A program made the position numbers and the translations under genes. Below, in pieces: positions 1 to 7,533 of a DNA stretch of 17,422 nucleotides (the stretch's first letter is position 1; each line of letters starts with the position of its first letter). Under the pieces are notes generated by a model. That model was not told the origin of the DNA. It saw only the letters and a program-made list of their open reading frames with translations, and did not search any database. The DNA lies in assembly GCA_028277025.1 (NCBI GenBank), contig JAPYVG010000037.1:1-17422 (forward strand), given 5' to 3'. The DNA is from Sulfolobaceae archaeon. GTDB lineage: Archaea > Thermoproteota > Thermoprotei_A > Sulfolobales > Sulfolobaceae.

Positions 1-571
1 CTTCTTGCTTTAGTTTCATTACATCCTTAATAGTAACAAGCGTTGAGGGGTGTTGGAAGAAAATTGCTGAGACATTTGAGGAAATTACGAAAGCCGGGAT
101 CTTAGGTACTCCGTAAGAGGTGTAATACGTTAATGTCCCGTTACTTAGGACTTCGAAGTTTAGACCTAAATATTTCTCCACTTGTCCAACAGTCCCAGTA
201 GCTACTATAACCGAGTCCGCGGCTGTTAAAATAATGTTAAACCCAGATTGCTTTAGGTAAGATAAGACTTGCTCGTACTGCTGAGTGGGGTAAAACAGTT
301 CTTCAACTTGTTCCCTTGTCAAGAAATGGTGATATAGAGGTGATGAGGGGTTAGATACTGCTAAAGCGTAATAATAGAGTAGCCCTACGTTCTTTAGGGG
401 AATGAAGAGTGTGAATGTCACTTTATCGTTTGGTGATAATGTTCCTACTACATGAAATCCCTTTAGTTCTAACGGCGGGATAAAGGTTTGTGTTGTGGAC
501 GAGAAAGATAGTGTTGAAATTGAAAGTAATAATGCCGTGGTTACTAGAATCGAAAATAACTTACTATTCAT
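1..571 (-). CDS. S53 (sedolisin/kumamolisin-like) protease precursor, N-terminal part
   Basis: About 190 N-terminal residues of a gene that runs off the left edge. The protein opens with a short charged stretch and a hydrophobic segment (residues about 5-24) that looks like a signal peptide. The rest resembles the activation propeptide of S53 peptidases (pro-kumamolisin), with features such as YHHFLTREQVEELFYPTQQY, an aromatic/Gly-rich stretch containing a YGVP motif, and a segment on a hydrophobic residue pattern typical of this prodomain. Such proteins are secreted acid-active endopeptidases, which fits an acidophile. The catalytic Ser/Glu/Asp domain lies outside the window and could not be checked. 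The ATG at 571 has a TATA box about 25 bp upstream, supporting a leaderless start. Confidence 0.75.
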   Translation of the reverse strand, partial: MNSKLFSILVTTALLLSISTLSFSSTTQTFIPPLELKGFHVVGTLSPNDKVTFTLFIPLKNVGLLYYYALAVSNPSSPLYHHFLTREQVEELFYPTQQYEQVLSYLKQSGFNIILTAADSVIVATGTVGQVEKYLGLNFEVLSNGTLTYYTSYGVPKIPAFVISSNVSAIFFQHPSTLVTIKDVMKLKQE

Positions 572-591
572 AAATTATCACATTACTATTG

Positions 592-600
592 ATTTATAAA
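592..600 (-). promoter_or_regulatory. TATA box for the S53 protease gene
   Basis: The minus strand reads TTTATAAAT, centred about 25 bp before the ATG at 571. This is the spacing expected for an archaeal promoter giving a leaderless transcript. The rest of 572-773 is AT-rich and shows no gene. Confidence 0.6.
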
Positions 601-773
601 TTTTGTGGTGAGGTTTAACTCTATTTAAAGAATGATATTTTCTTTTCCTTGACCAATTTAGAACTAGGGGTAAATCTGGTTAATTTCTTTAAAATTCTAG
701 CTCTTATGTTAATATTTTAAGATGAGTGGTTATTAAATTAATTTAAATAAGTAAAATGATAAGAACAACTTTA

Positions 774-2159
774 TTAAATTATTGAGTCTATTGGAATAAC
801 ATCAATTATTCCGTTAACCCCCACCAAAATTAGGGAGTTAAGAGTAACCAGTAAGTTTCCTGGGCCCGGCATAACAGGAGTCTTAATCAGCTTAACTAAT
901 TTACCACTTAATGTGAAGACGAACAAATACCCAGTTTCATTCTGTATAACTACATACTTCCCCTTAATGATGTCTACGTTACTAGTGGTAAATCCAGTTT
1001 TGTATTCCCATATGACCTTACCAGAACTTAAGTTTACAGCGTAAAGGATTCCTACTGGAGAGTCATGGAATACGATTCCGTTAAAGATCACTGGGGGTGG
1101 GGATTCTAGGTAAGGAGGTATGGGGCCTACGCCCTCATTTAATGCCCAAATTATTTTACCGTTATCAGCGTTAAAAGCAACTATACATTCTACCATACTC
1201 TTATTGTTTATATGAATTGTGTAAGAAGTAACCACTATACCGTCGGAATAAGCTGGTGAAGAGTCATCTAACCCACCTAAGTTTTGCTCGTATGAGGAGA
1301 AGTTATAGTACCATAACACTTTACCACTTTTCGCGTCTATAGCCCAAAATATATACGGGTTTGCTGAGCCGAAGTATATTACATTGTTAACTAAGACTGG
1401 AGAAGACATACTATCATAAGAGCCTATATAGTCCTCCCACACAAGTTTACCGGTGGTAGCATTTAACGCAAACACTTCTCCATTTCCATTTGCTTCAATT
1501 ATCATCCCGTCGTAGTAAACTGGGGTAGGCATATCTTCCCCTAAAGTCGTGAAATTCCATAACTCTTTCCCGCTATATAATGAAAGGGCTATTACTGCGT
1601 TTTCTCCAGTCCCTCTTACTGTTGAGTTTATGAACATAGCGTTTCCTAAACCTATTATAACTTCACCGTTAACAATTATTGGTTCAGTCATAATCTGGTT
1701 GGGGAATTTGTCTGCCCAGACTACTTGTCCATTACTAATGTTTATCGCATATACACAGCCAACTAACTGGTTTAAAGCCCTAGTTTGCAAGTTCATGGGG
1801 CCGGAAGTTACTACTATCATAATATCTGAGTATATTGACGGTGGTATTACTACTGCTCCAGTGACATTTATTAGGAAATAACCCGTTATTACGGGGATGA
1901 AATAGACGTGGTCTGGATTTCCATCAAACATGATTGTATTTTTCATGTATTTCATATCCTTTTCTGGGATTGATTGTATTACCTGATATTTAGGTAATGT
2001 TAAATTAAGTGAATAAATCGACTGGGCTGAATTAGTAGTTGTTAAACTTAATTTTCCCTCGTTTATTGGTTTATAATAGAAATGAGTCAAAAATACATAT
2101 TCAGATATTAATAACAAAATAATCGTAATTATCAAAATAATCGATTTGTAGTAAGTCAC
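774..2159 (-). CDS. Membrane-anchored PQQ-like beta-propeller protein
   Basis: A 461-residue protein with one strong hydrophobic helix at residues about 6-26, which is either an uncleaved anchor or a signal peptide, followed by an extracellular region. The body has repeated beta-propeller blades of the PQQ/pyrrolo-quinoline-quinone-like type, each with the pattern of a small-residue turn then G-K-x-x-[62 protein letters not shown]. These repeats form WD-like propellers. In this family they can be enzymes (alcohol dehydrogenases) or scaffolds, and no active-site residues can be assigned here. Several N-x-S/T sequons fit a glycosylated surface protein. The start is GTG at 2159, chosen because a TATA box lies 26 bp upstream. 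The specific function is unknown. Confidence 0.8.
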   Translation of the reverse strand: MTYYKSIILIITIILLLISEYVFLTHFYYKPINEGKLSLTTTNSAQSIYSLNLTLPKYQVIQSIPEKDMKYMKNTIMFDGNPDHVYFIPVITGYFLINVTGAVVIPPSIYSDIMIVVTSGPMNLQTRALNQLVGCVYAINISNGQVVWADKFPNQIMTEPIIVNGEVIIGLGNAMFINSTVRGTGENAVIALSLYSGKELWNFTTLGEDMPTPVYYDGMIIEANGNGEVFALNATTGKLVWEDYIGSYDSMSSPVLVNNVIYFGSANPYIFWAIDAKSGKVLWYYNFSSYEQNLGGLDDSSPAYSDGIVVTSYTIHINNKSMVECIVAFNADNGKIIWALNEGVGPIPPYLESPPPVIFNGIVFHDSPVGILYAVNLSSGKVIWEYKTGFTTSNVDIIKGKYVVIQNETGYLFVFTLSGKLVKLIKTPVMPGPGNLLVTLNSLILVGVNGIIDVIPIDSII

Positions 2160-2178
2160 AACCTAACTACATTAAATC

Positions 2179-2191
2179 AATATTTAAATTT
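2179..2191 (-). promoter_or_regulatory. TATA box for the PQQ-like propeller gene
   Basis: The minus strand reads AAATTTAAATATT, centred 26 bp before the GTG at 2159. It supports that non-ATG start and a leaderless mRNA. Confidence 0.5.
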
Positions 2192-2267
2192 ACTTTCAAA
2201 TGGGACTAAAAACTATTCATTAGTACTTCGATCTCAAGCTGAATAAATAACGATTTTGTAAAAAGGA

Positions 2268-2275
2268 TTTATTTA
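2268..2275 (+). promoter_or_regulatory. Probable TATA box for the MFS gene
   Basis: TTTATTTA, centred about 27 bp before the ATG at 2299. It is a weak match to the consensus but at the expected distance. Confidence 0.4.
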
Positions 2276-2298
2276 CTAACGAACTTTAATATTATTTC

Positions 2299-3471
2299 AT
2301 GGAAAGGTCTTTTTTATTCTTGCTCATCTCAAGGATTGCAAGGAGTATAGCGCTGGTATACGTAACCCTTTCAGTACCCCTATACTTATCGTATTTAGGT
2401 CTTTCAGTAGTAAACATCGGGTTGATAGTGTTTGGGGTAATACTCTTTTATTCTCTTCTCTCTATAGGATTAGGGCTCTTTGGCGATAGGTATGGGTACA
2501 AAAAGAGCTTAATAATAGGTGACTTATTCCCATTAATAGGTGTTTCGTTACTCTCGTTAACTTCCTCACCACAAGTAATAATTCCTATTCTGATTATAAC
2601 TGGAGTGGGCGGTGGAGCATCTGGCGGATTAAGAGGGATGTGGTCGCCCGGTATATCAGCTTTAGTAGCGTCAAACTGGAGGGAAGAGAGGGAAAGGGTT
2701 AAAAAAATGGGACTACTAAGCTCTGGGGCTAGCTCAGCGAGTATTTTAGGAAGCCTTCTACTCTCTTTACAACCTCTTCTTCATTTACCTACAATTGAAT
2801 CATATAGGTTGCTTTATGCAGTATCTGCTGTTTTTCTGTTTATTTCACTTGTCTCAATAGTTATGGTTGAAGAAGTTAAGAGGCCTAAAAAAACAAGTAA
2901 GGTTATGAAAAAGAGTAGTCTACTTTACATTTTGAGAGTAATAGCGTCTAACAGTATAACTGGTGCCGGGATAGGTTTAGCAATACCCTTACTCCCACTC
3001 TGGTTTAAACTTTATTATCACGTTAATGAAGAAGAAATAGGTTTGGCTTTCACTTTTTCTTACATAATGACCTCACTCGGCTCATTCCTAGCGAGTAGGA
3101 TTAAGGGAGATACGTTATTCTTAGCATCTTTTACTAGAGTCTTTAACGGCTTGTTTTTAATAGTTATGGCCTTTTCCCCATGGTTTATCTTATCTGCAGT
3201 TCTTTACGCGTTAAGAGGTTTCAACGCGGGCATAGGTGCACCTAATAGGACTGCAGTGAACGTTAGAGGTATTTCAGAAGAAGATTATGGTGCAGCAACG
3301 AGTTTACAAGGGGTTTCAACAAGGCTTTCTCAATTAACGAGTGGTGCTAGTGGCTATTTAATGGATGTATGGTTGCCTTTACCGGAGATATTAGGTGGTG
3401 GGTTGCAATTAATAGGCGGGTTAGTTTACTATAAATTGTTAGGAAAAGCTACTAAAGAAGTGAATAGATAA
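2299..3471 (+). CDS. Major facilitator superfamily (MFS) transporter
   Basis: A 390-residue, highly hydrophobic protein with the alternating helix and short-loop pattern of an MFS carrier, about 11-12 transmembrane segments in two halves. The loop after the second helix carries GDRYGYKKS, the classic MFS motif A (GxxxDRxGRR-like). The central basic loop around residues 194-206 (RPKKTSKVMKKSS) separates the two halves. A glycine-rich stretch (GVGGGASGGLRG, about residues 100-112) and a second G/A-rich stretch near residue 305 (RGFNAGIGAPNRTA) are typical of helix packing. It acts in the cytoplasmic membrane, probably as a proton-coupled transporter or efflux pump, but the substrate cannot be read from the sequence. 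It stands alone, divergent from the propeller gene, with its own likely promoter. Confidence 0.85.
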   Translation: MERSFLFLLISRIARSIALVYVTLSVPLYLSYLGLSVVNIGLIVFGVILFYSLLSIGLGLFGDRYGYKKSLIIGDLFPLIGVSLLSLTSSPQVIIPILIITGVGGGASGGLRGMWSPGISALVASNWREERERVKKMGLLSSGASSASILGSLLLSLQPLLHLPTIESYRLLYAVSAVFLFISLVSIVMVEEVKRPKKTSKVMKKSSLLYILRVIASNSITGAGIGLAIPLLPLWFKLYYHVNEEEIGLAFTFSYIMTSLGSFLASRIKGDTLFLASFTRVFNGLFLIVMAFSPWFILSAVLYALRGFNAGIGAPNRTAVNVRGISEEDYGAATSLQGVSTRLSQLTSGASGYLMDVWLPLPEILGGGLQLIGGLVYYKLLGKATKEVNR

Positions 3472-3480
3472 TTTAACGTT

Positions 3481-3562
3481 GTAATTCCGTGGGATCGCGG
3501 ATAAAGACAACCATTTTACCTTACGGTTTATAAGATGTGGTAATTCCACGTAATCCGCAATA
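3481..3562. repeat. Imperfect repeat pair around a TATA-like box
   Basis: Two stretches at 3481-3502 and 3540-3561 start with the same eight bases, GTAATTCC, and share about 14 of 22 positions. The second lies within a short inverted repeat, GTGG-N5-CCAC. A TATA-like GTTTATAAG lies between them (3526-3534), upstream of the small gene at 3597. It could be a regulator binding region; this is inference only. Confidence 0.25.
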
Positions 3563-3596
3563 CACCTTAACTTGGTTTTCACGCTAATGAATAATT

Positions 3597-3944
3597 ATGC
3601 TCTCAGTTACTTCTTTAGATCTAACAAATTCGATAGTTAAATGTTTTAGAAAGAGAATAAGTGAGCAAGAATTAGCTGATTCAATGGCGTTCATAATTGC
3701 TTACAAAGAGAAGAGCGACTTATACAATTTCACTCCCGGTAAAATGGGTATGAGGTACGAATGGTTTAAGGACTCTCCAGTTTACTGGGAATGTTCGAAA
3801 TACGTAGAAAAGTTCGAGGAGTTCCCTCCCTCAGTTATTCTATCCACATCTAAAAAGCTGTGGTATAAAGCTTTAGGAGTTGAGGAGGAGTTTAACGCCG
3901 ACGAACTGAGCCTGCTTAGGGATATTGGGATCGTTCTATTATAA
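3597..3944 (+). CDS. Small protein of unknown function
   Basis: A 115-residue, soluble-looking, slightly acidic protein. I do not recognise the family. It has no obvious metal-binding motif, signal peptide or membrane helix; it has several aromatic residues in the middle (MGMRYEWFKDSPVYWECSKY) and an acidic C-terminal third. The upstream reading frame is closed by a stop at 3585, so ATG 3597 is the first possible start. The nearest TATA-like box (3526-3534) would give a leader of about 40 bases and no clear Shine-Dalgarno sequence is seen, so promoter and start remain uncertain. It is read as a real gene because of its length and ordinary codon pattern. Confidence 0.55.
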   Translation: MLSVTSLDLTNSIVKCFRKRISEQELADSMAFIIAYKEKSDLYNFTPGKMGMRYEWFKDSPVYWECSKYVEKFEEFPPSVILSTSKKLWYKALGVEEEFNADELSLLRDIGIVLL

Positions 3945-4045
3945 CTTTTTAAGAACACTGCTTTTTCCCTCTCTGTCTATAGTTAAGAAACAAAACGAAG
4001 GTTGGATTTACCTAAGGTTATAAGATTTTCTTCGTTAAGGGATAT

Positions 4046-4122
4046 ACTGCAACTGTTCACAACCGGTATCGTAAACTCTAATTACTTATCCGCTCTTGTT
4101 TAACTGCAACTGTTCACAACCG
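4046..4122. repeat. 20-bp perfect direct repeat at the 3' end of the DUF302 gene
   Basis: The identical 20-mer ACTGCAACTGTTCACAACCG occurs at 4046-4065 and at 4103-4122, separated by 37 bp. The second copy encodes the last residues of the DUF302 protein on the minus strand (VVNSCS, just before the stop at 4100-4102). The first copy lies beyond the stop. It looks like a short duplication or a repeat-mediated rearrangement scar. Confidence 0.8.
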
Positions 4123-4471
4123 TATTTATCACCTCGTCCATCTTTTTAACGATTTCAGCCTTTCTAACATCATATTCTTTTACAATTTCGCTTACTAACT
4201 TACCGCCCACAAAGACCCCTTCATCGTTCTCCCAAATAGCTACCCTTAAAGGCAATTCGTATCCTAATTTCTGATCATCTTGCATCAGTAAAGTTCCCAC
4301 TTTCGGGTTTCCAAATAGGATTAGTTTAGTATTGTTAAGCCATAATCCAACTTCTTTAGCGTTCTTAGAATGATCTACTTCACAGAAAATCGTTAGGCCT
4401 AATGTCTTAATTCTCTCTTTAATTCTTCTCTCACATTCCTCGAAAGAAAGGTTGCTTTTAACCGCAAGCAT
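4100..4471 (-). CDS. DUF302 family protein
   Basis: A 123-residue single-domain protein matching the DUF302 pattern: an N-terminal helix with a charged EECERRIKERIK segment, then an alpha/beta core with FCEVDHSKNA, the characteristic LILFGNPKVGTLLMQDDQ loop (about residues 51-68) and LPLRVAIWEND (about 74-84). DUF302 proteins are small soluble proteins common in thermoacidophiles; their biochemical role is not established. There is no signal peptide or membrane helix. The ATG at 4471 is backed by a TATA box 25 bp upstream. The 3' end lies in a 20-bp repeat that recurs downstream, so the C-terminus may have been reshaped recently. Confidence 0.8.
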   Translation of the reverse strand: MLAVKSNLSFEECERRIKERIKTLGLTIFCEVDHSKNAKEVGLWLNNTKLILFGNPKVGTLLMQDDQKLGYELPLRVAIWENDEGVFVGGKLVSEIVKEYDVRKAEIVKKMDEVINTVVNSCS

Positions 4472-4490
4472 ATGTATGGTGAAAAGTTTT

Positions 4491-4500
4491 TACTTAAAAA
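4491..4500 (-). promoter_or_regulatory. TATA box for the DUF302 gene
   Basis: The minus strand reads TTTTTAAGTA, centred about 25 bp before the ATG at 4471, consistent with a leaderless transcript. Confidence 0.5.
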
Positions 4501-4846
4501 TTTTTACCCAGATTAGGAAAAGTTCGAAAAACGTAGCACAACTTTTCGTTTCTAGACCCGTAAATAGCGAATAACGTTCTTGTATTAACAACAACTTTGT
4601 CTGGGTATGTTTTTCTTCCTCATTAAAATCACATTTAACTCCTTTTTGAAAGGGCTCTCTCAAGGTAATCCGAGGACAGAAGAAATTACCGCTTAAAGGA
4701 TAAGGAAGCTATTTTCATGTTGCCGTGACTCTGTTGAAGCCCAAGTGCTGAGAATTGGATACAAATTCATGAAAATTCAATGAAGCCCAAACCCCATTTT
4801 ATCACTCAAGGCTATCACAAGAATTGAACTTTCTCCTCAAAGCATA
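4501..4846. other. Gene-poor intergenic stretch with short repeats, possible element relic
   Basis: No credible gene was found. The segment 4734-4791 carries TGAAGCCCAA twice (4734-4743 and 4782-4791) around AT-rich sequence containing the palindrome TTCATGAA. Short repeated ends of this kind are seen at insertion-sequence remnants, but no transposase sequence is recognisable. The origin of this stretch is undetermined. Confidence 0.3.
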
Positions 4847-4849
4847 ATG

Positions 4850-4860
4850 TTTATTAAAAT
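4850..4860 (+). promoter_or_regulatory. TATA box for the unknown gene at 4880
   Basis: TTTATTAAAAT, centred 25 bp before the ATG at 4880. Because it overlaps the start of a longer reading frame beginning at 4847, it argues for the internal ATG as the true start. Confidence 0.5.
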
Positions 4861-4879
4861 CCAGAAAGTTTTAAAAATC

Positions 4880-5251
4880 ATGGAAATAGTGTGGTTGGAA
4901 ACTTATAACAGCGTATGCGAAAAACTTTCCGAAGAATTCCCTAGTTTAAAGTTCAAATGTACGTTTGGTAGTAAGAGGAGAGCTTTTAAGAGGTGGGGTG
5001 TGTATGACGACGACAGGGATTTCGCTTTTAGGTTTACAAAATCTTGCGAGCAAGCTTCAGAGTGTATTGCGATAGTTAGGGATGAAAACATAGTTAAGTT
5101 TATTAATGACTACACAAACCCAGAAATTCTACAGAAGATAAAGGTTATTAAAACACCTAAATTTCTAATGAGTAATAACATGATGTTAGACTTTGCCCGT
5201 TTAGTGCTCAGAGGGATTATTCAGAATAAAAAGTATGAACTTTACCCCTAG
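4880..5251 (+). CDS. Small protein of unknown function
   Basis: A 123-residue soluble protein of unrecognised family. It begins MEIVWLETYNSVCEKLSEEF and is rich in charged residues, with a basic patch (GSKRRAFKRWG, about residues 31-41) followed by an acidic patch (YDDDRDF). It has a few cysteines but no clear metal-binding spacing, and no signal peptide or transmembrane helix. The reading frame is open back to an ATG at 4847, but the TATA box at 4850-4860 would lie inside that version. ATG 4880 is therefore preferred and would be leaderless. It stands alone, converging with the DUF3501 gene 14 bp downstream. Confidence 0.55.
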   Translation: MEIVWLETYNSVCEKLSEEFPSLKFKCTFGSKRRAFKRWGVYDDDRDFAFRFTKSCEQASECIAIVRDENIVKFINDYTNPEILQKIKVIKTPKFLMSNNMMLDFARLVLRGIIQNKKYELYP

Positions 5252-5265
5252 AGGTTCTAAGTTTA

Positions 5266-5832
5266 TCACTCGCAAATGTCATAGGCTTCCTTAATTAGCT
5301 GATTTGCTAAATCCTTGTTTAGTTTCGTCGAATACCTATAGTTTTCGTGCAATACGTGGACTTCAATGTCGTCACTCTTCTCCCCTTCAAGGTCGAAAGT
5401 CAAATATTGTACAGTAGCAAATGCTCTCCCTTGTTCCCTACCCGCCTCTGGTACCCCTTGAATCAATTTACTCCCCACTTTGAGGAAAATTGAGTTGTAT
5501 ATCCCTTTTAAGTTGTCGTAAACCCATTCTAAATCTTTAAAATCATAAGAGTAAATGTACAGGGAAGCCTTAATCTTTCCATTACACGGGAGTAAAGTAG
5601 AGTATATTTTTATTTCTCTTTCTATGTCCTCCTTCTTCTCTAGCCTGTCTAAGTAAACCATCTCTTGAATTTGGTGAAGTACTGTGTCTTTATTTTCAAA
5701 AAGTAAAGAGAGTCTGTCACCTAACTCGACTCTTCGCTTATTTTTAACCCCAATAATGTACTTTATTCTTTCCATCCTCACTTTTTCATATTCTCTCCAA
5801 GGGAGTACCTCATCAAGACTTATTTTGACCAC
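5266..5832 (-). CDS. DUF3501 family protein
   Basis: A 188-residue cytoplasmic protein matching DUF3501. The conserved N-terminal part contains the R-x-x-RRVELGDRLSLLFEN segment and an EMVYLDRL stretch (about residues 28-65). A mid-protein Leu-Pro-Cys motif (STLLPCNGKIKASLYIYS) is followed by a predicted beta-rich C-terminal half. DUF3501 proteins are usually encoded beside a rubrerythrin and a GlpC/HdrD-like Fe-S protein, exactly as here. The start overlaps the end of the upstream Fe-S gene by 20 bp, which indicates translational coupling. The molecular role is unknown; context suggests an accessory part of a peroxide or oxygen-stress redox module. Confidence 0.8.
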   Translation of the reverse strand: MVKISLDEVLPWREYEKVRMERIKYIIGVKNKRRVELGDRLSLLFENKDTVLHQIQEMVYLDRLEKKEDIEREIKIYSTLLPCNGKIKASLYIYSYDFKDLEWVYDNLKGIYNSIFLKVGSKLIQGVPEAGREQGRAFATVQYLTFDLEGEKSDDIEVHVLHENYRYSTKLNKDLANQLIKEAYDICE

Positions 5833-7012
5833 TTTTTATCACCTCTTTTAAGACCTGAATTGGGTGTAAAGGCTTCCTACCAGAAGCCTTCTCGATTTGC
5901 AACCCCGCCAAGGGGCATTCGGTTACAAAAAGTTCTGCCTTACTCTCCTTAAAGGACTCCATCATCTTACTCCCCACTCTCCTAGCAACATCATAATTCC
6001 TCAAACCCCAACCGCCATCAATCCCAGAACATCCTTTGTTTGAGATTTCTACCTTAAACCCGCTCGTCCTCAGTAAGTTAACTCCCGGGTAGCCGACCTT
6101 AAGGTACCTTAAGTGACAAGGCGGGTGATAATAAACGTTTTTGGATTGCGTTGAGGGCAATGTAATTTTACCCTCTTTCTTAAGCCTGAACAAGAATTCC
6201 ATAGCATCTAAAACCTTTGGGGTTTCCCTATCTAACACCTTATGGTATTCATTTATCATGAGCGTACAAGTAGGAATTGGTGAAATGACCTCGTATCCTT
6301 CAGCCTTTAACCTCTCTATTACCTTAACATTGTGCTCAGCGTTCTTCTTTAACCTATCAGCGTCTCCCACGTCTAACATCGGTGCACCACAGCAGACAAA
6401 GTCGTTCACTAACTTTACTTCGATTCCTAACGACTCATAAACTTCTAACAAGTCAAGCCCTATTTCCGGGAAGAAATTCTCGACTAAACAAGTGGTGAAG
6501 AGTGCAACTTTAGCTACGGGTTTTTCCAACTTTTTGGGTTTTGCGAGCTGTGAAAAACCTTTTTCGGCCACTGGTAATAAAGGTGCGTCCTTGTGTATTC
6601 CTAACAATTCCCTACCTTCCATAACCTTCTTAGCTAAAGGCCTAGCAAACCTCATCATATCTAACATTTCAAATAGCCTTTCCCTAACGTCCATACATCT
6701 AGTTGTCTTGTAATAGAGCCATGCCCATTCCATTAAACTCGCAAAGTCCATATTAAACTCGTGTGGAGGAGTATATGGACAGTTTATGAAGCACATTTTA
6801 CAGTGGAAACACTTAGAGGCTACTTCAAATAAGTCGTTTAGTTCTAATTTCTTGACACCTTTCTCATCAGTATATTTAAAGAGAGTGGGAAACGCGTCAC
6901 AGTAGTTGAAGCAAAGTCTACAACCGTGGCATACTGAGGCTTGTCTTATGAATTCCGAGAGGAGTTTAGACGAGTTAAAAAAATCCGAATTACTTGGGTT
7001 TAAGGTGTACAA
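5813..7012 (-). CDS. Heterodisulfide reductase/GlpC-like Fe-S oxidoreductase
   Basis: A 399-residue Fe-S protein. The N-terminal part has two ferredoxin-type [4Fe-4S] motifs, CHGCRLCFNYCDAFP (about residues 28-42) and CFHCKMCFINCPYTPP (about 68-83). The C-terminal part holds CCG-domain features: FTTCLVENFFPEIG (about 172-185), FVCCGAPMLD (about 203-212), YHPPCHLRYLKVG, and GCSGIDGGWG, where the second site has CSG in place of CCG. Such proteins (GlpC, HdrD) pass electrons to or from quinones or thiols at the membrane surface. The gene follows rubrerythrin by 4 bp and overlaps DUF3501, so the three form one operon. The likely job is electron supply to the rubrerythrin, by inference. The start is the TTG at 7012; no ATG lies near the first cysteine motif and the start is uncertain. 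Confidence 0.85.
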   Translation of the reverse strand: MYTLNPSNSDFFNSSKLLSEFIRQASVCHGCRLCFNYCDAFPTLFKYTDEKGVKKLELNDLFEVASKCFHCKMCFINCPYTPPHEFNMDFASLMEWAWLYYKTTRCMDVRERLFEMLDMMRFARPLAKKVMEGRELLGIHKDAPLLPVAEKGFSQLAKPKKLEKPVAKVALFTTCLVENFFPEIGLDLLEVYESLGIEVKLVNDFVCCGAPMLDVGDADRLKKNAEHNVKVIERLKAEGYEVISPIPTCTLMINEYHKVLDRETPKVLDAMEFLFRLKKEGKITLPSTQSKNVYYHPPCHLRYLKVGYPGVNLLRTSGFKVEISNKGCSGIDGGWGLRNYDVARRVGSKMMESFKESKAELFVTECPLAGLQIEKASGRKPLHPIQVLKEVIKSGQNKS

Positions 7013-7016
7013 CTTG

Positions 7017-7454
7017 TTATCCCTTTAACTGGTTTAGGGCAGCTGTGAATTTTTCAGCGTGGCTTTTTTCAGCTCTAGCCAATGTCTCAAACCATTCGGC
7101 GATCTCATTAAACCCTTCTTCCCTAGCCACCTTTGCATAGCCTGGATACATTTGAGTCCACTCGTAAGTCTCTCCAGCTATCGCAGATTCCAACATTTGC
7201 TCAAGTGTACCTATCGGTTTACCAGTTGCTGGGTCACCTAAGTTCCCTTGCCTTATGAAATCTAAATGTCCGAAGGCGTGAGCTGTTTCACCTTCAGCAA
7301 TGCTTCTTAATAACGCTGCGATCTCTGGGAAGCCCTCCTCATCCGCCCTTTTAGCGAAATATAAATACCTTCTGTTAGCCATAGCTTCTCCACAAAACGC
7401 ATTTTTCAAATTTTCAGCAGTTTTAGTTCCTTGAAGTTCTTTCATGCTTATCAT
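7017..7454 (-). CDS. Rubrerythrin (sulerythrin type, no rubredoxin domain)
   Basis: A 145-residue ferritin-like diiron protein. It carries the two E-x-x-H-type helices of the dinuclear metal site, including FCGEAMANRRYLYFAKRADE (first Glu helix), EGETAHAFGHLDF (E..H), ESAIAGETYEWTQMYPGY and ARAEKSHAEKF (E..H). The C-terminal rubredoxin domain of classical rubrerythrins is absent, as in sulerythrin of Sulfolobus tokodaii, which it closely resembles in length and sequence as I recall it. Family role: peroxide reduction or oxygen protection in the cytoplasm. It is the first gene of an operon with the Fe-S protein and DUF3501. Two ATGs are possible (7454 and 7445); the TATA box fits the first, while homologues appear to start at the second (MKELQGTKTAEN). 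Confidence 0.92.
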   Translation of the reverse strand: MISMKELQGTKTAENLKNAFCGEAMANRRYLYFAKRADEEGFPEIAALLRSIAEGETAHAFGHLDFIRQGNLGDPATGKPIGTLEQMLESAIAGETYEWTQMYPGYAKVAREEGFNEIAEWFETLARAEKSHAEKFTAALNQLKG

Positions 7455-7473
7455 TATATTAGTAAATAACCTA

Positions 7474-7483
7474 CTATATAAAG
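7474..7483 (-). promoter_or_regulatory. TATA box for the rubrerythrin operon
   Basis: The minus strand reads CTTTATATAG, a strong archaeal TATA box centred about 25 bp before the ATG at 7454. It probably drives all three genes of the operon. Confidence 0.65.
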
Positions 7484-7533
7484 ATTTTGATTATTCCGAT
7501 ATTTTAGATATTTTTAAATAGGAGTTATTACAA

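Noticed and set aside
3990..4040. Inverted repeat AACGAAG/CTTCGTT as a terminator
   Set aside because: The stem is only 7 bp with a loop of nearly 30 bases and no T-run directly after it, so support is too weak.
6141..6440. Plus-strand open frame inside the Fe-S oxidoreductase gene
   Set aside because: Antisense to a strongly supported gene; composition does not resemble a real protein.
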